The translations under genes were made by a program, and so were the position numbers. The notes under the pieces are model-generated. The model was not told the DNA's origin and did no database searches. It saw only the letters and a list, made by a program, of their open reading frames with translations. Shown here piece by piece: positions 16,935 to 28,778 of a stretch of 64,000 nt of DNA (the first letter of the stretch is position 1; every line of letters begins with the position of its first letter). This DNA is from Xiphophorus maculatus (taxonomy: Eukaryota > Chordata > Actinopteri > Cyprinodontiformes > Poeciliidae), in the NCBI RefSeq assembly GCF_002775205.1, contig NC_036460.1, positions 1,494,056 to 1,558,055 of the forward strand, in the 5' to 3' direction.

Positions 16935-19900
16935 ATGGCAGTCGGAGCCTCTCTTCGCCTCCTGGCAGCGTTGATTCTCACCCTCCCAGGTTTCGCTCAG
17001 AGCTTCATGCCGAACTCCTTCTTCTCCTGGACGCTGAGTCATCGTGACATCACCCAGATCGCGATTCTGAGGAAAACAGCCGAGGTTTGCCGGGACGTTG
17101 CTGCTGCAGAGGGCAGAAGCTTCACTTTGGAGGTGACTGACCTGGAAGTGGTCTTCTTCTGCTCAAACATCCTCAACATGATCTGAGTTTCACTTTTGCC
17201 CCCAGATAACCGACACACTGTCGGTTAACAAAGTCCAAACGGCCTGCTCTGTCCCGCTGCCCGGCTTCCCCGTCTCCAGCGAGATGCTCCAAGCTGCAAT
17301 CAACAGCGTTCATGACAGCAGCGACGCCCTGCGGTCACCGGACCCGGCCTTCCACTTCCACAGCGAGGCCTTCCTCACCGGCAGGGACCTCATCACTCAA
17401 GGTAGAACTGCAGCACAGAGTTAATCAGAGAAATGAGAATCATCAAATTCAGAAATAAGGGTTGGAAATATTTCAGTGTAAGTCATCTTTGTTATTAACG
17501 GTGTGAAAGAAGCAACGATAAATGCTCATATTGAGGCAGACAGAACTGCAGCTGCTTCATTGACAAACTTGATCCAGTTTGTGACGCCAAATGGCTTCAG
17601 TGATGTTGCATCTGTTCTACTTCTTTCCTTTAGTTTTTCATGAATCTTTTGTCGATCTCTCAGGATTGTCGTCTCTAAAAGCTTCTGTGAAGGAGCAAAA
17701 CTTTCAGGCAGCCAGAAACACTCTTGGAAGAATCTGTCACACCCTCCAGGTGAGGCTCCTCTTTCTTTGGAACCAAGATACTTTAAAAAAAGATTGTTAT
17801 TTATTGTTAATTGTTAATATTTCTATTTGTTTTTTATCTTTAGGACTTTTACAGCCACAGTAACTGGGTGGAGTTGGGAAGAACCGCAGCTTACAGCGCT
17901 CTGATCAGACCAGATCAGCCTCTGGAGAACCTGGCAGGTAAAACGCTGCAGGGAATCTAAAGCAACAGACATGGAGGTTTAACAAATCTTCAATTAAAGT
18001 AAAGAACATGATAAATAACCAGCTTTCTGAACGCATCAGGTCCTGATGTTCCAACCTGTAAGAGCTGTGCTGGGCTGAGCTGCAAAGACAACATACTGCC
18101 TGCAGTCCTGGAGCAGGGACTTCTCACCTCAGGCTACTACAGCACCGAGTCTCCAGCAAAACCTGCAGGTAGAAACTTTAATTCCTCTGGAGAAAAACCA
18201 GATCCTTCTGTTTAGTGTCCAGAGGGGTAGGACTGCACCTACCCTGAATATTTCCAAATATTATGACTGTAAGGGGCATAACTGAGACGTGGAGTGGAAG
18301 AAACACACACACATACACACACACACACACGAATACACACACACACACATATTTGTCCCGTTGTCCGAGTTGACCCTCATTTCCTGCTGGTGGTGATCAT
18401 TTGACTGATGGTCGCCTCGTTTCACCAGATTCTCCGTGACTCTTGCTGATCTGAATCTATGTGTATTTTTAAAGGTAAGTGCAGCCACGGTGGTGTCTAT
18501 GACCAGACGAGCAGAACCGAGCCGACCGGCGGCATCAACAAGGACACAAACTCGTCTTCTCACGGGCAGCTGCACCGAACAGCGGCGGACCTGGCCGTGG
18601 ACGCCACAGTGGACCTGTTGGAGGACATTAGAGTCGCTATCGGAGACAGAACATTCCTGAGGTAGGAAACGCAGCGAAGCCTGCTGAGTCCCAGTGTCCA
18701 CATGAGAAACCTGACTGGTTCCTGTGTCCCCACAGACTGATGGACATCTCACAAGCACCTGCGCTGGTTTTTGTGGTGGACACTACGGGCAGTATGGGTG
18801 ATGACATAACTTATGTCCAAACAGTCACAGCTACAATCATAAATGAAAGAAGAGGAACACCGATGGAGCCCTTCGAATACATTTTGGTCCCTTTCAATGA
18901 TACAGGTATCCAACCAGCAGAAGAAAAATAACCATTTTAATTTATTCCCAGGTTCATGACACCCTTTATTAAATCAATTTCTCTTAGGTGTAATACAGAT
19001 AGCTCAAAATTAAATTACATTTTTGGGTACTGGTGAGTGGACCGGTACCGGGCTGATTCTGAGCCTTCAATTTCTTTAACTTATATGTTGTGAAAATAAT
19101 GTTTGTTTCAGCCACATAAATGATCATGCACAGCAACAAACAGCTACATCACTACAGCTTAGAGCAGCTCATTGAAATATTAATTAGCCTGATCTAAAAA
19201 CATTTCACTAGATCAAACCCTGAGAAGTTTTAACTAATGTTATCAAACGTTATGAAGCCAAAAACCCTCAAACATTTAGGACCAAGAATCAACTTATTTC
19301 AAGTTAAAACTCAGTTTCACACATCAAGCTATCAGCTATCAAGCTAATTTTCTATTAGCAGCTCCACTCATATTTTTTTATAACATAACATTACCAAGAT
19401 ACATTTAAAAACATTTACCTTGGCTTTTTCTATTCTTCCTCTTTGTTTTCTCTGTCCTTTTGGGACATTGTTTTGCTAATTTGGAGGTTTGGATGCGATC
19501 TGCACGTTGCACGGCAGTTCAGACCACCGGCCACTAGGGGGACCCCAAGAGCAATTTGTTTTTTCTTTTAGCCCGCTTAAAGAATGATTTCTACATGATC
19601 AAATATATATTATTGTAAATGTTAAAGTCACAATTTTATAATGAAATTATGTTTCTGTTAATGTAATCACAGAAATGATTACTAAAAACATAAATAAATC
19701 AGCTCCATTTTGGGGAGTTCACAGTTCTACCTCCTCTGCAGAATTTGGTCCAGTGATGAGGACAACGGATGCAGATGAAATGATGACCAAGATAAACAGC
19801 CTGACTCCCAGTGGAGGTGCAGACGGCCTGAAGATGAGCTTGTCTGGACTGAGAGTGAGTCGACACTGGATTTGAACAAACTCCATCAAAATCATCCCAC

Positions 19901-22900
19901 AACCTAAATGCACACGGATCCAAAATGTTTCCACTCAGCCCAACAGTGAAGTTCCCCTTTTTACTGGTCTGTCTGGTTCCGACCTGTGAGGCCTGGATCA
20001 CCATCAAATCAACGAGATTTGATCCTTGGTAGTGATGTGTGGATTGATACTTTCATTACTTGAGTCACTTAAGATAATAAATCTTAGCAAGAACTCGTTA
20101 GAAAACAATTGAATTATTGAGATCTTTCCTAATAAGAGAATCTTTACGAAGGCAGGAGAAGTTCTGGAAAATGAAACAGATGAAGGGAAAACAGTAAATA
20201 TCACGTCTTTTATTGACAGAAGCTGATTTTGAATTTTTTTTTTTTTTAATCTTCTTTATTTTATTTTTTGCTATTTAAATGAATTATTGACATTTTCGTC
20301 TTTAAAATACCAAATTTTCACTTATACTTTGGTCCATCTGATGGTGTAATTTTTAAATATTTATGATAATTGGATCAGTTACTCAGTATTTGAGTAACTG
20401 ATCCAATTAAGAAAATTAATACTTTTCTTACTTTTACTTGAGTGAAAGTTTGTGCTGCTGCCAGTGGACTGTAATATTTTGTAATCTGCTTCTCCTGTAA
20501 AGAACGATTCTTGTTTTCTCTGACAGCTTGCCCTGACAGCAGCTCCTCCTTCTTCCTTTATTGTTTTGTTCACTGATGCTGAAGCCAAAGACGCGTCTCT
20601 GAAAAATGCTGTGACCGCTCTGATAGAAACCACGAAGTCGAAGGTAAAATACAGATGAGGCCTAATGGGCCTTATGAACTTTATTTGCATTATTTTCCAG
20701 TTTTCCAGTTCCTACAACTCTTAAGCAAGTTTATTGTTTAATGTAAGATAAGTTCTGCTATTTGTGTTGTAATACTTATGTGAATTTGTTGTTTAAGTTT
20801 TATTGAAATTTAAACCAAATTGGCATAATTATCAAAATTACTTAATGCAGAAAAAGTATTGAGATATTTTTTTTGTCCATATCACCCAGCTCTACCTGAA
20901 CCTGTTCAGGTGTTAGCTACTGTTGCTAACCGTTGCGTAGCAACAGCAGCTAATACCTGGCAGTGAGTCTTTAACGTCTCAGTGGAGGAAATTGATCCGT
21001 AATCCAGACTGATAGATCTCAGTTTGAGATCAGGAAATGATTTGTTTCTTTCTTTCTGCTTCATTTTGTTGAAAATCCACACATTACTTATGGATGGTGT
21101 TTATTAATCTTTCTCTTCTTCCAGGTCTTTCCCATCTTGACCTATTTTAATGCCAGACGACGCAAAAGAACTGTAACTGTAGGTTCTTCCGAGCGGCTGG
21201 ATCTGGATCTGGATCTGGCCCAGGCGTCTGGAGGTCTGGCCATTGAAATCAGCAAGTCCCAGATTTCTGCAGCAACTCCTATTATAGAGCAATTTTCAGT
21301 CGGAGCCGTGGTGAGACTCTGAGTATGGACCTTGGATATGGAGAAACGAACAAGTCTCCATGTCGTTTGCAGCTTTGTTTTTCACCGGCGCAGCAGCTTT
21401 CCTTCCTGTTCTCCTCCAGGTCACCGTTCTCCATGCGGCGGTGGATCCCGGCACGCCGAGAAATTTGACCTTCCTCGTTGACACGACTCTGAGCTACATG
21501 CAGATTTACATCACAGGAGACTCATCTCTCACCTTCACACTGACAAGCTCAACAGGTTCAGTTCAATACAATCTGCTTTTAACCTAGTATGGCTCCACCT
21601 GTCGGTGGCCTGTTGTAACAACACAAAGTCTTACCAAGTGTTTTTATCTTTATTTGAAGGGATGTGCATCTCTGCCAGAGCTGGGTACTAACTAGTTACA
21701 TTTACTGGAAAAATGTACTTTTAGGAGAAATTTTACTGTGCTGTGCTTTTTACTTTTTCTTCAGTAATTTTATTCTGAAGTATTTCTTCTCATACTTCAG
21801 TAAAATTTCTGGATTTTCTTCCCACTGCATGAAAACAAACATGTTTTAACCAAAAATCCACCAGACAGACTCACACATGCAGTTTCTGTTCAAGTTTTTT
21901 ATTGAAAGAAACTGATTCAGAAAAATGTTCTTATCCTGATTTTGTCATTTTGTAATTATGATATTTATGACTCCTTTTGGTCTTTCTGGTACTGATGGTG
22001 TAACTTTTACATATTAAATGATTGATTGATCTTAACTTTCATGAAGATTCCTTCATGTTCAGGTGTTATCAGTCTTCAGGCCTTCTAATAAAGTGTTACC
22101 AAAATATCTTAGCACACTTGAAATAAGAGAGAACTAAATTACAACAAACATTTGTAGGCAGTACTGACTTATTCACTTCTTTTGCTTATTCAATTAACAT
22201 TTATTGTAACTTCCAGGAGTTTCTCAGAGCTCCAGTGAGTCCAGCGGCTCCCTGGCATCGATTTCTACAGCAGGAAACCTGTGGGTGTTAAGGCTGAACC
22301 CTGAGAACCAGGCAGGGCAGTGGGCGATCGCGCTCAACGCCACCACCGCCTACACAGTCAAGGTCACAGGTGAAGAAAGAAAGGTCTGCTCAGAGGCTTT
22401 AAATCTTTATTTTTTCCAAATCTGAGATTTATTTTCTTTTTGTGTGAATGCATTAGGTCGGAGTTCCTTGAACTTTGTCTACAACCTCGTTGAACCACAA
22501 GAGGGCACCAACGGCAGCGTCATTCCCAAGGAAGGACGTCCCTCCACAGGTCAGAACCCAAAATATCACAATATTAACCATCCTGAAGAGACTCAGTCTC
22601 TGTTCTTAGACATTAACGCTCCTGAATTTTGTTTTTATGATTTGTTCAAACAACCCGAAAAATAAATTGAAAACTAGATGCTGCCATGTTGTGTGTTTGT
22701 TAACTGGATCCAGATCAGCTGAGGCAGCGAGTTGATCTGAAGATTTAATTAATAAAAAAAACCTGGAAGCACAGGGAGCCAGAGGAGAACAAAACACATC
22801 AGGAACAAACAAAAGCAGAAGGATCATGACGGGGGAACAGGATTAAACAGGAGGAACTGAGAAAGAGTTTTATTCGTCCTGGGGAGATTTGTTACCAAAC

Positions 22901-25900
22901 AAGGAAACAGACGGCTGATTGGAAACGGGGTCAGGGGTCAGGAGAGAGAGAGAGAAAGTGGCACAGGGGGCGAGGGACTAAAGAATAACTAGACCTAAGA
23001 AACATAATTAAACTGGAGTAATATAGAATAACTAGATACAAGGAATAAATGTAGTAAACTAGAATCAATACACCGTGTTCCAAATTATTATGCAAATTGG
23101 ATTCAAGTGTCAGAAAGATAAAATTTTTTGTTGTGCTATTACATTTATAGATGATATTGTGTGTCAGAGCTCTTTGAATCACTATAATTAATTTCAGAGA
23201 GCTGGTTGATTAGTTTGTCTGCTGAGCTCAATTAAAGGAAATCTACTTCAGAAGGATGTTCCACATTATTAAGCAGGCCACAGGTTTCAAGCAATATGGG
23301 AAAGAGAAAGAATCTCTGCTGAGGGAAACCATCAGATAGTTTAGTGCCGTATGACAAGATATGAAAACTTCAGTTATTTAACAAAAACTGAAGCGTTTAT
23401 CGTACTGTGAAGAGATTTGTGGCTGATTCAGAACAAAGATGGTTTTACAGATGAAGGCAGAATGAGGAAAGTTTCTGTTGGACACATTCATGGGATTAAG
23501 ACAGCAGCTACTGTTAACATGTAACTGGGTCTGTTAAGATGTTTTTGATTGAAATAGCTTTTGATTTTAGTACATGTGAACACTTAATGCTGCACATTCA
23601 AAGAATGACCATGTGCAGTTCTTTATAATCCATAAAATGTTTAGAAAATCTGCTGGGCATAATAATTTGGAACACGTTGTAAGGAAGAGCTGAACTAAAG
23701 TAAAACAGAAACAAGAAGAACTGATCAAATAAAAAGAAATTATGGAAAATAAAATAATAAATAAACCTCAAAACATCTCAGGATCCTAACAGACATCAAA
23801 CATTCAAACTCTTCCAATCTTCAGATCTACAGTGAATAACATCTCTCTCCTACGAAACAAAAAACAATCAGATGACTTTATTTGTTGTATTTCAGTTTGG
23901 ACTCCTCCGTCCTGAACTGTCTCAGTGACTCCGTCTCTTCTCTGATCTTTAGGTGATAAGGTCACTCTGTGGGTCACCGTCACAGGAAGTGACACAGCCA
24001 CAGTCAGAGACGTCTCTCTGTTCGACTTCTCCAGATCAACACAACTCAGTGGATCAGTCCAGGTATGCAACGTTCGCTTTGTAGAGCAATTCACTTCTTC
24101 AAGAGATTAACTCTAGATTAGGACCCAACTCTTTTCTGTAAAATCACAGAAATTAAATATCAATTTAGCAGGAAATAGTCTCAATCTGGAATGCCTCAAG
24201 TAGGTAAATCTGGTGAAATTACAGAAGAGGATTAAAGCGGCGGAAAAAAATTTATTCTGACTTTTTTCTCAAAATTCTGGGGATCTCAGCAGAATAGTCT
24301 GATTTCTGAGAAAAAAGTAACAATTATGAGATTAACGTGAGATTTTTTTTCTTTTCAGTGGCTCTAATTCTCTAACATATAAGACACACAAAGCATAGTA
24401 AAAAAGATAATACTGTGTCTAAATAATATAGTTTTTAATGCATAATTTGGTGGAAACACTGAATAGATTTGGATGAGGAACCAAGTTTTTGTGTTTTGTT
24501 TTTTGGACAGTCGATAGGAAACGGCGACTATCTGGTGGCGTTCAGTGAAGTCCCGGCAGGGAGCTTCCTGCTTCAGCTGACAGGGCAGGAGACGAACTCC
24601 ACCTCCGCACCAACCAGCTTCCAGAGACAGGCTTCCACCCAGATCACAACCTCCAGTCTCTCTGTTACCGTCAGTACCCTTTCTGTTCACTCCGGTCTGC
24701 AAGGTGTGTCCACCACTGTGAAATATACACGAAGGGACAAACACCATGGTTATCTGAAGGATACACTACCTGTAGGGAGGTTTTCTCAAATTGTGGTTTC
24801 CAAACAACTGGTGGTCCGTGGGCGTCCCCTAGTGGTCCGTGAGATACTGCATGTAAACAACCGAGCTCAAAGTGCAACGCTACAGTTAGCTTACCAAAGT
24901 ACTGTGTTTAAAAATAGTAATGGATTAATGGCTTAAGACTGGGTCACTAAAATGGATGGATCACCCATCAAAGCGATCACCCATCGCAGGTAGCGATGAG
25001 TGACCCATCCGTACCTGCGATGAGTGACCCATCCGTACCTGCGATGAGTGACCCCACCTCTCGGCCGCTGACATCTGGAGAGGCACCAGCACCCCTCATG
25101 ACCCCAGTGGGATAAGGGTGTAAGAAAAAGAAAGAATGGATGGATGGATGGATGGATGGTTGGTTGGATGGTTGGTTTTATGGATGGATGAATGGATGGA
25201 TGGATGGATGGATGGATGGATGGATGGATGGATGGATGGATGGATGGATGGATGGATGGATGGATGGATGGATGGATGGATGTTGGGCTACCTACTGGCT
25301 GAAAGAAAATGTCTGTTTTTGACAACTCTACTCACGTCTATTTTTCTTTTATTATGCTTCTAAATTACAAATATCCCTAAAATGTTTTTAGTGCACACAA
25401 CACTGAGAGCTTTTCCATGTGTTTTAAGATAAGATAGATAAGATAAATCTTTATTGTCATTGTCACAAGGACAACAAAATTCAAAGGGTGCCATCAGTCG
25501 GTGCACATGCCCAAAGACAAAAAATAACTGTCTCACAATTCACACACAATTCACTCATTTCTGTCAGTGGAAAGCTTAGAATCTTTACTCAGAACCTCTC
25601 ATGGTTTTATTGTGGCCAGTCACACTTGTTAGTCGAGCTTTAGGCACATTGCCCTGGAAAAAAGGTTTGGTTTGGTTTAGTTACTTTTTTAGTATATTTC
25701 CTAAAAGATAAAACAAAATAACACATACTGTATGTGCACATACATAGTTTTATTCTGGAGTTTTATAAAATGGACAATATTGACCTGACTTCAGATGTGA
25801 TTTGATTAAGTTAATTACTATGTTGAATCAGTGTTTGATCACGACTTTAGAATTGAATTGAATTGAATTTGAATGAAATCAGTCCTTTTATTGGTCGAAT

Positions 25901-28778
25901 TGATTACTGTGGTTACCTCAACAAAAGATGATTCAAGTTACCATTTTTAACCAGAATTACTCCATCAATTTAAAACCAAACATTTTTTTCTTGTCCTTTA
26001 TACCAGGCTCAAGCTGACAGCCTGAGCATCGAACCAGGCTCCAGCGTCTCCGTATCTTTCACCGTAACCTCAGAGGAAACTGGGACATTCACCATACAAG
26101 CCAACAATGACCGCGACTTTGGCACCGCATGGAGTACCTCGGTGAGCATCGGCACAGGTGATGGCGGTCAAGCTAATGGCACAGTGACCTTAGCAACTCC
26201 AGCTGATGCTGCTTCAGGAACAGATGTTTCCCTCACTATTGTTGCCGAGAACGCTGATGGTACTGAAATCAACTACGTTGTGCTCAGGTTTTCAATAGCT
26301 ACCAAGGTGAGATATGACACAGCTGGGCATGTTCAGAAATCAGATACTTGCATCTGATTTCTGAACACAACATCTTGTTGTGTTGAACACAACAAGATGG
26401 AGGGTTATAAGTTTTTAAAATAATTTTCCTTAACCTCGTTTACCTCCTTCTCTGTCCAGGTGACTGACCTGTCTGCTCCAGTGTGCCAGGTAGTCAGAAT
26501 GTCAGGTGTTTGTCCGGCCTCTCCTCTCTTCTGTGCATCTGTCCACTGGGAGCTTGTTGTTAATTTCACAGATGGAATCAGTGGGACTGGAATTGAAACC
26601 ATTTCTCTACGCCAAGGGAATGGTACTTTGAATACCAGCAATGTGGTTGAAGTAGGGGGGGAGAATATAACAGTAGTTTCTTACAGCTCCACCTGCTGTT
26701 CACAGAGTGTACAGCTAGCTGCTGTGGACAGAGTGGGAAATGTGGGCACATGTACAAAAACCACTATAGCCCTTACTACACTTGCCCCAAGTAGCACACC
26801 TTCACTTGCGACCAACATCAGTCATATAACCACAACCATTCCTGTGCTCAACAGCACCTCTGCTTCTACACCAATGCTTATCGCCGAGAACATGGCAGTA
26901 GTCCCACTAATGGCTGAGAACATGGCAGTAGTCCCAAAGATGGCTGGGACCAACAACACTCCTGTGACTACACCAATGCTTGCGACCAACACAACTCCTG
27001 AGACTACACCAATGCTCATGACCAACACAACTCCTGAGACTACACCAATGCTCATGACCAACACCACTCCTGAGACTACACCAATGCTCATGACCAACAC
27101 AACTCCTGAGACTACACCAATGCTCATGACCAACACAACTCCTGAGACTACACCAATGCTTGCGACCAACACAACTCCAGAGACTACACCAATGCTTGCG
27201 ACCAACACAACTCCTGAGACTACACCAATGCTCATGACCAACACAACTCCTGAGACTACACCAATGCTCATGACCAACACCACTCCTGAGACTACACCAA
27301 TGCTCATGACCAACACAACTCCTGAGACTACACCAATGCTCATGACCAACACAACTCCTGAGACTACACCAATGCTTGCGACCAACACAACTCCAGAGAC
27401 TACACCAATGCTTGCGACCAACACAACTCCTGAGACTACACCAATGCTCATGACCAACACCACTCCTGAGACTACACCAATGCTCATGACCAACACCACT
27501 CCTGAGACTACACCAATGCTCATGACCAACACAACTCCTGAGACTACACCAATGCTTGCAACCAACACAACTCCTGTGACTACACCAATGCTTGTGACCA
27601 ACACAACTCCTGAGACTACACCAATGCTTGCGACCAACACAACTCCTGAGACTACACCAATGCTCATGACCAACACAACTCCTGAGACTACACCAATGCT
27701 CATGACCAACACAACTCCTGTGACTACACCAATGCTTGTGACCAACACAACTCCTGAGACTACACCAATGCTTGCGACCAACACAACTCCTGAGACTACA
27801 CCAATGCTTGCGACCAACACAACTCCTGAGACTACACCAATGCTCATGACCAACACCACTCCTGAGACTACACCAATGCTCATGACCAACACCACTCCTG
27901 AGACTACACCAATGCTCATGACCAACACAACTCCTGAGACTACACCAATGCTTGCAACCAACACAACTCCTGTGACTACACCAATGCTTGTGACCAACAC
28001 AACTCCTGAGACTACACCAATGCTTGCGACCAACACAACTCCTGAGACTACACCAATGCTCATGACCAACACCACTCCTGAGACTACCCCAATGCTCATG
28101 ACCAACACAACTCCTGAGACTACACCAATGCTCATGACCAACACAACTCCTGAGACTACACCAATGCTCATGACCAACACAACTCCTGAGACTACACCAA
28201 TGCTCATGACCAACACAACTCCTGAGACTACACCAATGCTCATGACCAACACAACTCCTGAGACTACACCAATGCTCATGACCAACACAACTCCTGAGAC
28301 TACACCAATGCTCATGACCAACACAACTCCTGAGACTACACCAATGCTCATGACCAACACAACTCCTGAGACTACACCAATGCTCATGACCAACACAACT
28401 CCTGAGACTACACCAATGCTCATGACCAACACAACTCCTGAGACTACACCAATGCTCATGACCAACACAACTCCTGAGACTACACCAATGCTTGCAACCA
28501 ACACAACTCCTGAGACTACACCAATGCTTGCAACCAACACAACTCCTGAGACTACACCAATGCTTGCAACCAACACAACTCCTGAGACTCCAAATGTCCC
28601 TCACAATTCAACTCCTGCCCAAACTACAAACAGCTCTGTTGTCACTACAGTTTTTGAAACTGCAGGTACAACTATCTCAACATCCACTGGAGGGGAACCT
28701 GTATGCTTGTCCTTTTCTCTGTGCATTGCAACTATGATTTGTTCAATCCGAGTATTATTGTTCAATGAGGCAAATTGA
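16935..28778 (+). CDS. vwa7: VWA7-like protein with a C-terminal mucin-like tandem-repeat domain
   Basis: Seventeen coding exons: 16935-17132, 17206-17401, 17634-17749, 17844-17937, 18040-18168, 18475-18661, 18736-18905, 19742-19854, 20527-20643, 21125-21310, 21420-21555, 22217-22369, 22457-22549, 23953-24062, 24511-24669, 26007-26306, 26460-28778. Phases agree throughout and give about 1591 aa. Human VWA7 shares [12 protein letters not shown], the GKCSHGG...GGINKD block and the VWA metal-site motif DTTGSM (here about residues 322-327). Residues 1-23 look like a signal peptide. Later exons show beta-rich domains. Residues 983-1522 are 45 copies of a 12-residue unit of the type [12 protein letters not shown], each with an NTT sequon. 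The last 29 residues contain a hydrophobic stretch ([14 protein letters not shown]), so a membrane or GPI anchor is possible. Function is poorly known; it is probably a glycosylated cell-surface or secreted protein. Teleosts have several VWA7-like paralogues, so one-to-one orthology is not proven. Confidence 0.88.
18305..18350. repeat. Imperfect (CA)n microsatellite in VWA7-like intron 5
   Basis: CA runs interrupted by TA and GAATA. No other feature is seen here. Confidence 0.85.
20025..20450 (+). repeat. AT-rich interspersed repeat, copy 4, with internal hairpin
   Basis: Contains GGTCCATCTGATGGTGTAA and TTTTACTTGAGTGAAAG landmarks of the family. It includes a perfect 18-bp inverted repeat (20368-20385 with 20391-20408, 5-base loop). 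It lies in intron 8 of the VWA7-like gene. Confidence 0.55.
21675..22060 (+). repeat. AT-rich interspersed repeat, copy 5
   Basis: Begins with AGAGCTGGGTACTAACTAGT, a known start of this fish repeat type. It then shows ACTTTTAGGAG, TTCTGAAGTATTTCTTC, CCACTGCATGAAAAC and the ATGGTGTAACTTTTACATATT region. It lies in intron 11 of the VWA7-like gene. Confidence 0.6.
23069..23681 (+). mobile_element. Non-autonomous Tc1/mariner element, 609 bp
   Basis: Terminal inverted repeats begin CACCGTGTTCCAAATTATT on the left and CAACGTGTTCCAAATTATT on the right, matching at 22 of 23 bases. They are flanked by a TA duplication (23069-23070 and 23680-23681). Inside, 23215-23520 resembles the 5' part of a Tc1/mariner transposase gene (helix-turn-helix region), while the catalytic part is absent. 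It is an internally deleted relict in intron 13 of the VWA7-like gene. Confidence 0.85.
24985..25055 (+). repeat. Short tandem repeat of about 24 bp, three copies
   Basis: Three near-identical units of GCGATGAGTGACCCATCCGT type, directly before the LINE-type tail. Confidence 0.8.
25056..25282 (+). mobile_element. LINE/SINE 3' tail with a (TGGA)n microsatellite
   Basis: The text CTCTCGGCCGCTGACATCTG followed by GGCACCAGCACCCCTCATGA and GGGATAAGGGTGTAAGAA is the common 3' end of a fish retroposon. It finishes in about 145 bases of TGGA repeat (25137-25282). The 5' part is missing. It lies in intron 15 of the VWA7-like gene. The exact family was not assigned. Confidence 0.7.
25425..25525 (+). 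repeat. Interspersed repeat fragment (CTTTATTGTCATTGTCACAA type)
   Basis: Contains AATCTTTATTGTCATTGTCA and ACAACAAAATTCAAAG, a sequence block I recognise as widely dispersed in teleost genomes. It is probably a retroposon 3' end; family not assigned. Confidence 0.5.
26949..28568 (+). repeat. Coding 36-bp minisatellite, 45 units
   Basis: 1620 bases make exactly 45 units of 36 bp in frame within the last exon of the VWA7-like gene; a degenerate 46th follows. Units vary mainly at the last codon (ATG, GCG, GCA, GTG) and at one GAG/GTG codon. A GTG-bearing variant block recurs near 27570, 27720 and 27970, pointing to duplication of multi-unit blocks. About twelve near-identical units at 28090-28480 point to recent homogenisation. 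Confidence 0.97.

Noticed and set aside
24670-24710. A longer VWA7-like exon 15 using the GTGTGT donor near 24704
   Set aside because: The GTCAGT donor at 24670 gives phase 0, joins SLSVT to [10 protein letters not shown] and matches the family layout; the later donor adds unrelated residues.
25136-25363. Open frames made of MDGW repeats
   Set aside because: They are translations of the (TGGA)n microsatellite tail of a retroposon.
26822-28604. Two very long minus-strand open frames (584 and 565 codons) over the VWA7-like repeat
   Set aside because: A 36-bp unit is a multiple of three, so any frame without a stop in one unit stays open across the array. The translations are monotonous repeats with no start context or splice logic.
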